Shown: positions 47,341 to 57,534 of the stretch, one piece after another
Position numbering within the stretch: position 1 is the stretch's first letter
Layout of the letters: each line of letters starts with the position of its first letter
Assembly (NCBI GenBank): GCA_903813345.2
Contig: CAIIXF020000004.1
Coordinates: forward strand, 846,513-910,512
Direction of reading: 5' to 3'
Source of the DNA: Owenia fusiformis
Taxonomy: Eukaryota > Annelida > Polychaeta > Sabellida > Oweniidae
Length of the DNA stretch: 64,000 nucleotides
Program-made: the position numbers and the translations under genes
Notes under the pieces: generated by a model
The model's database searches: none
Seen by the model: the letters and a program-made list of their open reading frames with translations, nothing else
What the model was told of the DNA's origin: nothing

Positions 47341-47346
47341 AATAAA
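47341..47346 (+). terminator. Candidate poly(A) signal
   Basis: AATAAA 90 bases after the TGA of the unidentified gene. No GU-rich element was fixed downstream. Confidence 0.4.
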
Positions 47347-47349
47347 ACC

Positions 47350-48930
47350 ACATCAAAATATCTCATTGTCATGTTAAAGTAAAAGTACAACAGATTCGAT
47401 CAGAAATGTCAAAGTAAGAGGAATTTAGTGAAAAATTCAATGACAACATATTTCATCGTTTTATGTGCCAGATTCAAATCTTATTTAATAAGAGAAACCT
47501 AGACACTCTACATACTTCTGACTGTTTCTAACTACTTCTAACTGCTTCTAACTACTTATAACTGCTTTAAAGAATTTAGTTGGGATCTGACCTCTTCACA
47601 GACTTGAAAGAAAATAAGTGATGATTAATTAAAGAGAAAATTCTGTGATCGATTATGACATTTATACTTATGGGTCTTAGGGCCACTTTAATTATGACAA
47701 GAGAAATTTCAACACTCTCGGTAGTCAATTAATTAAGACAGATTTGCATATAGTGCCTACTCTAGCAATATATACCATGTACCATATTCTGTCTAGGTAG
47801 CACATATCCCCTAAACACATACGGTAGTACCTCTGGCTCTACTGAAATTTTACTCCTTTTCCAGCAGGGCTTTGAGGTTTATGATATCTTTTTGATTATA
47901 TTTCATGCAAAGAAAGTATGAGAGACATAGAGCATTTATAGTCTAGGGGTAACAACTAAAGAAGTTGAGACATCGTTTGTATTGATTTCACCTATTGCCA
48001 GCTTTATTTGTTGTCTAAAATTCTTATATATACATCTTGGAGATTCTAAATATTTCCATTTTCCATGTTACTTTTTGGAGCACACTGTGTACTTATTAGA
48101 GAGAATGTGGTTGTGGAAAAGTAGTAAAATGAACTAAAGGTGTAAGTGCACATAATTGATATTGATCTACAATTGTAATATGTAATATAGGTCAATGTCA
48201 ATATTTGAACAGTTGGTTAAGAAAGAAATACATTCTATTGCATTGTCATATTAGCTGCTGTGAAATAGGAGGGGAGGGGTGCAATAACAGGTACTTTCTG
48301 GGCTCCATATTTCTAAGAAAATGAAATCGCTGATAAAACTATATTTTTATCGCACCTTTTAAAATGTTTCTGATGTAAGAAGAGATTGTATTGATAATGA
48401 CAATATTCTCTTGAAATCATTTATCGTGAGAACCCCAGAATAAAACACCTATAAGAAGCATCTTTATGGCATATGAAAATTTATGTATTATATGTTGCTC
48501 TGAAATTAACTAAAGAATAAGGACAAAATCACTCGCTGAATGTGGGACTTGAGGCATCCTCCCTCTTACCTTCTTCCAAGGCTGATGAGATAAAGAATTG
48601 TTACATTACATTTACAGTATTTTGAGAAAAGTATAAATTGAAAAAATCGTTAACTTTACAAAATTCTGTTTTGGTCACAAACAGCTGGCAGTAAGAAAAT
48701 CAGCCATAATTAATAATGCAAGTATTTATTAATGCAAATAAAAGTATTTCCAACAAGTAGCTCTTACATATTTGTGCTTATCCATTCAAGTGGGATGTCA
48801 GTAAAATACTGGGAAATTTAGAATACACGCCTATACATAGTTCAGAATACAGTAATAACATTTAAACCTCTGTATTAGAATGATTATTATAGTACTAGAT
48901 TATACTGTAGTACTGATTATAGTACTACAG
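47350..48930. other. Non-coding A+T-rich stretch
   Basis: No exon, RNA gene or clear repeat could be supported. It includes small redundancies such as CTGTTTCTAACTACTTCTAACTGC near 47521, nothing more. Confidence 0.45.
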
Positions 48931-48959
48931 TAAAACCTGTGTAAGTGAAATACCATTGG

Positions 48960-49070
48960 TTGAGCAAAAAGTGTTCCACTTAAGAGGTGTTCCATACGTA
49001 GGTGTTCCTCTTAGGAGATGTTCCACTTAGGAGGTGTTCCACTTAGGAGGTATTCCACTTCGGAGGTCAA
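48960..49070. repeat. Short ~15-bp repeat (GGTGTTCCACTTAGGA)
   Basis: Six to seven units of GGTGTTCCACTTAGGA-like sequence, each slightly different. Non-coding; it lies just left of the point where the collagen copy 5 unit begins. Confidence 0.75.
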
Positions 49071-49307
49071 ATGTTATGTTATATTATGTCAAATATATGA
49101 CCTCAAATTTTATTATGGCCATTGCCAAAGACCTCAGTCGCTACACGATTTCGGTCTTTTAACAATGAACAGAATAAAATATTCGGTCATATATTTCGCC
49201 ATAAATCATAAAATCTCGGTCTTTATTCCCACGGCGATTCCTTAAATATTTGACTTGATTATTTGACATGATTCAATTACCTGTCTACTCTATGATGGCT
49301 TCACAAA

Positions 49308-50256
49308 CTGAGATGGGAGTGTATTTCAACTAAGAATGCAACCTAGTTCACTGAGTTCAAATCTTAAAAGATGGCAGCCCACGTGAAATGATTCCTGCAT
49401 TTTAAATGATCAATTTTGATCATTCCAAAACATTTTTCCACATTTCGCTAATATCGATAGTTTAAAACTAGTAACAGCTGGCATATCAAGAGAGAAATTA
49501 GAACCTCCAGAGTCGGACTACTTATAATGCTAGATTATCAAAGTGCATTTCTTATGAAATTCGTTTCAAGTAAAAACAAGTGTTACACTAACAACGTACC
49601 GTGTGCTTTCATAACATCTGTTATATTTAAAGTACAGGGGCTCAAATATTATTCTATTGAATATGTGCATGCCACTGTAACGTCTAAAATGTTAGATTAG
49701 ATAAAGGAAAGATGAATAACAAAGTCATGGACCAAAAAGCAACTTAAAAAACCCTTGGTTTAGATGAAAGTTTGTCTGACATTACGAATATAATTATTTC
49801 AAATATCTCTATGGACACAATATTTCATTTTGGAAGTCACGGTGGAGAAGTTCAAAGTCACACGTACAGGGTGTCAAGAAAAACTGTCAATGGAATAGTA
49901 AATTCTGTAACGTATTATAAACTTTACAAAGTGGTGATTATTCACCCACATGCCAAATAATAAAAGCTACAATCTAGTTATGTAATAGCACTGTGGTCGA
50001 AGAACATTTAAATGGAAATAGTAAATAAACATTTAAGTGCAATCTTGAATATTTCATTTAGATGCATAGATATCTGGTCTATGTCATTTTGTGACGTGCA
50101 GTAAGCATATTCCAAATGTTTTCAGAGTTAATGGGTCGACACCTATTCAAATAGTTGTTTACATGCAATGTTGCTAAAATTGAGAATCGTATGTTACGAC
50201 TCATGTTTTGTTGTAAACAACGTATTTAATTTAAGATCTGGACGCAACTGATCAAC
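49308..50256 (+). promoter_or_regulatory. 5' flank of collagen copy 5
   Basis: Homology to the shared flank starts abruptly at GAGATGGGAGTGTATTTCAAC, so only the proximal ~950 bp are present. The first part matches copy 1 more closely than copies 2 and 4 (TTTAAAACTAGT, GGCATATCAAG). The recurrent short ORF is at 49772-49960. Confidence 0.5.
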
Positions 50257-53200
50257 ATGGAAAAGAAGAATAACTTCACTGTGCAAACCATTGCAATAGC
50301 CTTTGCTTTGGTGGTTGCTGTCTTGTCTTTTGTATGCTCAATTGTAGTATACTACGAAACACAAAAACAAAATGGTGGGCCAGTCGAACTGGATGCTAAA
50401 ATAGCCAAATTGAATAACGAACTGTACCAAGTGAAATATGATCTCGTTCAAGTAACCGGTGAGCTTATTCAGGTCAAACATGAACTTGGCAAAGTCAAAG
50501 AAGAGTTCTTTCAACAACAAAACGAATCTAGAAATGAAGTTTTTAACGTGAATGTCGAATGTCTGAAAGTAAAGAATGATCAAAAAGAGGCGCAGTTACG
50601 TATTGGTGAACTGGAAACACAAATGCAGGTATGTTCTTTAAAAACATCTCGAAATCCCCAATTCATGTCAGACATTGCACGATTCTTTACATAAGGTTTT
50701 CATACCTCAGCATATATTTGAATCGATACAAACATTTTTTATCAAGGAACTATCAACTATGAATGTAATTGTCTCACCACAATAACAAACCAGAGCATTT
50801 CATTCACTCGCCCGGTTTACAAAGATAACAAAGTACGACATGTCACACTTTCCAAAATGAAAAATCGATGGGATATTTAGTCACAGTTAAGTCTATCTAA
50901 ATTGTTTTTTTTTACAGAAAAAAGAATGATTCGTGATAATCTGATGCACTTCATTGTGTTTTCTGGACGTTTATCCTATCTTATTTTATCTTATCTTGTT
51001 TGACATTTTTAGTATTTGACAAGCGCCAAAGATCAGAATGATGAAAACACGTATTTTAACGCAACACTGCTGAACAGAATAAAACGACAAACGTCAGCAG
51101 CAGTTGCAGGTATGTAAAATATTCCCTTTAAACTTATAAAAATTCATGGAGATTTTTTTTATTTGCATAGCACTCACTTAAAATATAGAACAATCATGAT
51201 CATATCTAAGTTGAACAATCATTTTCATAAACATTTTGTATTCAAGGCTGCAATTGCAATGGGCGTGATGGTAGAGATGGATTAGTTGGACCACAAGGGC
51301 CACCCGGCCCAGAAGGCAAACCAGGTCCCCAGGGTATATGTATATTTCTTCATGTTTAGGTTGCAATTGTAATGGCCGTGATGGTAGAGATGGATTAGTT
51401 GGACCACAAGGGCCACCCGGCCCAGAAGGCAAACCAGATCCCCAGGGTATATGTATATTTCTTCATGTTTAGGTTGCAATTGTAATGGCCGTGATGGTAG
51501 AGATGGATTAGTTGGACCACAAGGGCCACCCGGCCCAGAAGGCAAACCAGGTCCCCAGGGTATATGTATATTTCTTCATGTTTAGGTTGCAATTGTAATG
51601 GCCGTGATGGTAGAGATGGATTAGTTGGACCACAAGGGCCACCCGGCCCAGAAGGCAAACCAGATCCCCAGGGTATATGTATATTTCTTCATGTTTAGGT
51701 TGCAATTGTAATGGTCGTGATGGTAGAGATGGATTAGTTGGACCACAAGGGCCACCCGGCCCAGAAGGCAAACCAGGTCCCCAAGGTACCCCGGGGGCAA
51801 AAGGTACACCTGGAGTTCAGGGAGCTGCTGGCAGAGATGGTAGGGATGTAAGTGCACTTTTTATTCTACACAATGCAATGGATTCCTGATGGTGGTGACA
51901 TCACCAGTCATTAATAATCAAACCAGACTTAAATCAACAAGTTTAATTCATATTGGACAACGAAGCTTTAAAAGAAATGTGAAAACATTATCTTACTTTT
52001 CCAGATTAATTTTGGTCGATGCATTCATGAATACGATAGTTTTGAATAAATAGAGAATATATTTTGATTTAGGGCCCCTTTAGGCGTTATATTATTTTTA
52101 CACACGAATGGATAGGACATTGGAAAGAAGGGATGTAGCGTAGGGAGCTGTGTCTTTTTTATCCTTCGTTTTTGATTGATGAAAATATGGGAATTTTAAA
52201 TAAAAGAATAATACTAAATGTTGTTTCATATTTAGGGTGTAATTGGACAGGGCTTATCCATTAGTGATATGAGTAACTTACTTGAACAGCTACATATTGC
52301 TGCACCATACAGTAACAAATCCACTGGTGCGCAGGGTCCCCCTGGTCCCCGAGGCCCAAGAGGTTTAGCAGGTGGCGCTGTTTATACAAGATGGGGGAGA
52401 ACCACATGCCCAAGTGGTGTTGAGAAAGTGTATTCAGGTGTGTAAGTCGAGTCTTTGAACCCCGAATGATACTAATTTAAATTATAGTATATAGTTTTTG
52501 GTAGATCAATTATTTATTTGATAGTTTGAAATAGGCATTTAAGTTTTTTTTAAGAAAGGTATGTATCAATAGTTGAAGACTGTGTTTATTTGTTGTAAAC
52601 AAATAGTCACATACATATAGGGCCATGTACAAATTGACAATAGGCATTGAAATTGAAATTCACAATAAATTGATACATTATTTAACAGATAATTGTGTAT
52701 GAATTTCCACCTTTATTCAGCCTGTCGGTAACACCCCAGTCACATTTGTCACACGGCGGCCGCAGGTCGACCGCAGATCAATTAAATCGGTGAATTTCTG
52801 CGGCGAGCGTAGAAAAACTACGCTCGCCTTGCGGCCTCCGTACGGCGTATGCAGATTTTTACAGGCCGCAGGGAAGGCGTAGAAATCATAACTCGGAGTT
52901 ATAAATTTTTGTTCATTTCTGAGGTCGCTGTAGAAATCAACTGGCTCAACAAGATCAAATCATTATTTGTCAATGTTTCACGATCACTTTTCATTTGATA
53001 TTACATCCTAGCACTATGAATAACATTTATAAGTTGTCCCAATGTAAATAAAATGAAAAAAAGTATTATTTATCAACAGAAATTTAAAATTCACCGTGCG
53101 GCTGCCGTGGGAAATGTGACTGCAAAAGTATGAGAGCGCAGAAATTCCACGGCGAGCGTAGAAATGTTACTGGCCGCAGAAATGATAGACCGCAAGGTCG

Positions 53201-55458
53201 CCGTAGGAAATGTGACTGGGGTGTTACACCCCAGTCACATTTCTCGCACGGCGGCCGCAAGTCGACCGCAGAACAATTAAATCTGTGAATTTCTGCGGCG
53301 AGCGTAGAAAAACTACGCTCGCCTTGCGGCCTCCGTACGGCGTATGCAGATTTTTACAGGCCGCAGGGAAGGCGTAGAAATTATAACCCGGAGTTATAAT
53401 ATTTGTTCATTTCTGAGGTCCCCGTAGAAATCAACTGGCTCAACAAGATTGAATCATTATTTGTCAATGTTTCACGATCACTTTTCATTTGATATTACAT
53501 CCTAGCACTTTGAATAACATTTATAAATTGCCCTGATGTAACACCCCAGTCACATTTCCTACGGCGACCTTGCGGTCTATCATTTCTGCGGCCAGTAGCT
53601 TTTCTACGCTCGCCGCAGAATTTCTGCGCTCTCATACTTTTGCAGTCACATTTTCCACGGCAGCCGCACGGTGAATTTTAAATTTCTATTGATAAATAAT
53701 AGTTTTTTTCATTTTATTTACATCAGAACAATTTATAAATGTTATTCAAAGAGCTAGGATGTAATATCAAATGAAAAGTGATCGTGAAACATTGACAAAT
53801 AATGATTCAATCTTGTTGAGCCAGTTGATATCTACGGGGACCTCAGAAATGAACAAATATTATAACTCCGAGTTATAATTTCTACGCCTTCCCTGCGGCC
53901 TGTAAAAATCTGCATACGCCGTACGGAGGCCGCAAGGCGAGCGTAGTTTTTCTACGCTCGCCGCAGAAATTCACCGATTTAATTGATCTGCGGTCGACTT
54001 GGGGCCACCGTGCGACAAATGTGACTGGGGTGTTAATAAAATGAAAAAAATCTATTATTTATCAATATAAATTTAAAATTCACCGTGCGGCTGCCGTGGG
54101 AAATGTGACTGCAAAAGTATGAGAGCGCAGAAATTCTGCGGCGAGCGTAGAAAAGCTACTGGCCGCAGAAATGATAGACCGCAAGGTCGCCGTAGGAAAT
54201 GTGACTGGGGTGTTACGGTCGACCCAGTAAGTTTATTAACAAAGGATAGGTATCGATATGGTGAACTGAATTCAACAATGTTTTTCTCCTAAACCAATTA
54301 TTGAAAACATTCTGTAAAGAAACACGATCCTTTATGTAATGTTGACTGATTTACAACAGTTTAATGCGAAAATTATTTATAAATACTTTATATAACTGTT
54401 TTTGTTAAAATTTTTTGTTTTTTAGTGCAATTGTTTATTGTTCCTTTCTACCAATTTTTGAGAATGAAATAAAATGTTTTTCCGAACCTTGTTGGAACAA
54501 AATAGTATATACAACATATTCTTAGACCTCTCAATATTATAGTTATACAAAGGAAATTTTGGTTGATTTAACAAAAAGTAAAAAAAAAGTATTTTATTTC
54601 ATTAACAAGATACTAAAAATCAACCGAAATTTCCTTTGTACAATTACAATATTGAGAGACCTAAACACGTTGTGTTTATGTCGTTTTTTCCAATGAGGAT
54701 CGGAAAGATGTTTCATTTCATTCCGAACATATGATACCAAGAACAAAAGAAGTGTCTTCTAAAACAATGTAGAGAAAAGTATATATATTTTTTCAAAATT
54801 ATATTGTTACCATTCAAAAGATGACCATTAAATTGACGATGTGTAATTTTTTTAGATTTTTTTAATGACTGGTTTAAGAGAAACGTGTGTTCAAAAAGTT
54901 CACCATATCGATAACAATTCTTTAGATACAGCTTAGTGTTTTGTTGAAGGTATCATCGGAAAATCACATTATACTTCCACGGGATCAGGAGGTAACTATC
55001 TGTGTCTACCTAAGGAACCTGAATGGGGATACACTATGGCTGGTGCACAGTCAAATACTCATATCTATGGAGTAGAGTATGAGCTTCCCTATGCAAACAA
55101 TCCGTTTCTTACTGACAACTTCCCCGACCCTACACAACCGGCTAGTTGGCTTCATAACCATGATGCAGTATGTGCTGTTTGTAGAGTCCCCGAGAGGAGC
55201 AGCCATTTTATGCTCCCTGCAATGAAATCGTGCCCTGATTCTTGGACTAAGGAATACAGTGGATACTTAATGAGTGAACGTAACTCCCATCAAAAGTCTG
55301 AATTTATTTGCGTTGATGAAGCTCCCGAAGCTGATGAAGGAGGTCATGAAAACAAAGATGGGGGTCTTCTGTATGTGGTAGAAGCCATTTGCGGTGCTCT
55401 CCCTTGTCCGAAATATATCAATGGATATGAACTCACGTGTGCTGTATGCACGAAGTAA
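50257..55458 (+). CDS. Type II membrane collagen with short-chain collagen C4-like domain, copy 5
   Basis: Exons 50257-50628, 51013-51109, 51699-51847, 52236-52437 and 54950-55458 join in frame to give 442 residues. The organisation matches copies 1 and 2: membrane helix (about 10-32), coiled coil, RIKR|Q, CNCN with 15 Gly-X-Y triplets, linker and C4-like domain (LPYANNP, MSERNSH variants). Exon B has one extra codon (TLLNR). The first part of exon C is present five times in tandem, 113 bp apart, each with its own acceptor; only the last leads directly into a full collagen exon. The D-E intron holds nested MITEs and the foldback element. All frames are open, so this copy also looks functional. 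Confidence 0.85.
51247..51698 (+). repeat. Tandem mini-exon array (four extra exon C heads, 113-bp period)
   Basis: Units start at 51247, 51360, 51473 and 51586, with the fifth at 51699 being the productive exon C. Each contains [20 protein letters not shown] and PEGKP, then CCCAGG|GTATATG (possible donor) and 26 bases ending CATGTTTAG (acceptor). If spliced, each is an 87-nt exon with phase 1 at both ends. Reading straight through meets TAG. Units 2 and 4 share GAT for GGT (Gly to Asp in one triplet) while 1, 3 and 5 have GGT, so a 226-bp pair was duplicated. Confidence 0.9.
52732..53223. mobile_element. Harbinger-type MITE, copy 5 element 1
   Basis: CACCCCAG...CTGGGGTG ends with TAA on the left and a TTA shared with the next element. 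Same intron site as in copies 2 and 3, so the insertion predates the duplication. Confidence 0.8.
53227..54212. mobile_element. Harbinger-type MITE, copy 5 element 2, interrupted
   Basis: This is the counterpart of element 2 in copy 2, split after CCCTGATGTAA by an inverted element (53542-54032). It resumes with ATAAAATG at 54036 and ends in TTACGGTCGACCC as in copy 2. Confidence 0.8.
53542..54032. mobile_element. Harbinger-type MITE, copy 5 element 3, nested and inverted
   Basis: Inserted into the TAA of CTGATGTAAATAAAAT inside element 2, bounded by TAA and TTA. It is a different insertion site from the inverted element of copy 2, so the family moved after the copies separated. Confidence 0.8.
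54458..54730. mobile_element. Foldback element in D-E intron, copy 5
   Basis: Counterpart of 21690-21960, with both inner arms complete (TAGACCTCTCAATATTATAG and its complement before GAGAGACCTAAAC). Confidence 0.65.
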
Positions 55459-55559
55459 ATTCGACTGATATCTGATATGAACGTACTACTTTGTATTGCA
55501 CATGAACTGACAATGAAAATATTGTGTTATTAAATTACAGTTAAACCAACAGATACAGC

Positions 55560-55590
55560 TTACCTTATAGAGAGACCTTATACCTGATAT
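55560..55590. repeat. Collapsed 27-bp spacer array after copy 5
   Basis: One unit (CTTATAGAGAGACCTTATAC) between AAACCAACAGATACAG and TTCCGCACAACGGGC, nearly identical to the state after copy 2. Confidence 0.7.
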
Positions 55591-56350
55591 AGAGATTCCG
55601 CACAACGGGCCATAGCTGAAACGTATCCGCATCTCATTTTAATTGATCTACTCACTGAAAACCAATAGCTGTTAAAAATGGCATTTTCATGCTATTGAAA
55701 ATAGCTGAAACTAAATGAAGATGGACAATGAGAATGGACATCGCAAACTCACATTTTTGTCAGATCTATGAAAAATTTGTAAAGTTTTCCTTTCAAAAGA
55801 AAACGATTTTTGGACCACTCTGTACATTACATTTAAATGAGGATAAAAAAATTTCCGCTTCTTGACCCCTTGTTATGGCAGGCCAAATCCGGAAAACTTG
55901 AAGTTTCCCAAGCTGCAAGTATTTAAAAATTCAAGACATATGCAACTCCATAAAATGACGTATCTGCTTTTAATTTGGTTGAGTTTAGTAAGACTTTGTT
56001 TTCTCCATTTAAACTTTCTTATAAGTCAAATTGCAGATTTTGATTTTGTCCACTTTGAGAGAATTAGTTTAAGAATATATTTACGCGTTTGGGAATTTGG
56101 TTTTAGATGCAGCCGTAATTTAAACATTTGGTTCTTGCGGACTTTGAGGTGATGTAAAAGTAATTAGTTAAGGGACAGTGCTTATTACAAAGTCATCTAA
56201 ATACACGAAAGACCTCGTTGAGCGAGATTATTAGACGCTAACAAAAAGTAGGAAAAGTATGACAGTTGACATTTAGCGAAATTGATTGATACCGGGTCTC
56301 GGAAGAAGGATCAGATAATGATGTATTATGTCCGATTCAATTGATTTTTC
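55591..56350. other. Orphan start of a sixth collagen unit
   Basis: The spacer and distal 5' flank of the collagen unit continue for ~750 bp, then stop matching after CGATTCAATTGATTTTT at about 56350. No exon A follows. It marks the right edge of the tandem cluster. Confidence 0.7.
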
Positions 56351-57282
56351 TAACAATTTTCGATATCCCAACTCATTTCCTATATTACCCTTTGTGTGAG
56401 AATAAGTGAAATCAATTTTCAGTGGCGTTGTTTATGAATTAACAATAGAAAAAGCTTTAAAAGTTTACTACACTCAGACTAAAAAAGCTTAGAAGTCAAT
56501 TGCATTGTCTTAATAGTTTTTTCTTTACAAATCAACGGAGTCATCAAGTTGGTTGGGCCTACATGACTACAGATTAAAATCTGGTCATGTTTTTGGCCAG
56601 TTTTTTGGCCCAACTTGCATAACATGTACAATGTGTTTTCTTTGCACATATATAAAGTGCTAATAAATTAACCGCAACAAACATATCTATTTTGTTACCA
56701 TTTGTTATGCAACAAGCAAGTAACTTATAGCTAAATGAGCATATGAATCATAAAAAACTTATGTCTATGTAAAAGAAGAAACTTAACAAATGAAAGCATC
56801 GTGTGTTACAGTCGGGAAAACTTACTAGAATAGTACTGATTTGTGTAAAGTGACAAATCTGAATCCAATATATATGAGTAACAGTGTATACTTGTACCAA
56901 ACACATGATCACTAGCCCAAGCTAAATAAATTGTACAAGTACAAATTTCATTAAATATTTATAAAATCGTTCCTGAAATGTGTATAGAAACAAAAGTGCC
57001 AACATTATGTTATTCCAGGCGTGACATACTAGATTCATACGACCAGGCTTATAAAACTACCACTGTTCTTTTTTATCAATTAACGTGATGGGATAGATGG
57101 TTACCAAACTACTTAATTGATTATATTAATGTATTCGTAACTAATGGAATTATGTTTGATGGATCAACAGTTTTTTCTCCATTTGAAGCTGTTATGTTCG
57201 TCTGATTCACCTGTGCCCGTGTGGATTATGGAGCAAACGTCGTTCATTGGAATTTGATGAAAGCAACAAAAGTAAAATCGAA
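56351..57282. other. Non-coding stretch upstream of the channel gene
   Basis: No exon or repeat could be supported. It probably contains the promoter or 5' exons of the DEG/ENaC gene, but none was identified. Confidence 0.35.
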
Positions 57283-57445
57283 ATATATTTGGAAATAAAA
57301 TAGAGAGACATTTGGAAATAAAATCGAAAGACATTTTGAAATAAAATCGAAGACATTTTGAAATAAAATCGAAAGACATTTTGAAATAAAATCGAAAGAC
57401 ATTTTGACATAAAATCGACTGAATAAAATAGAAGGATATTTGGAA
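57283..57445. repeat. ~23-bp minisatellite (GACATTTTGAAATAAAATCGAAA)
   Basis: Six to seven units of GACATTTTGAAATAAAATCGAAA and TATTTGGAAATAAAAT variants, 90-250 bp before the channel start codon. The phenylalanine-rich minus-strand open frames here are by-products. Confidence 0.85.
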
Positions 57446-57534
57446 ACAAAATCGAGAGATATTTCGAATCAAAGTCGAAAATTATTTGAAATACAAAGGC
57501 TTTTAAAGGCCTGTCTATTTTAGAAATATCAAAT

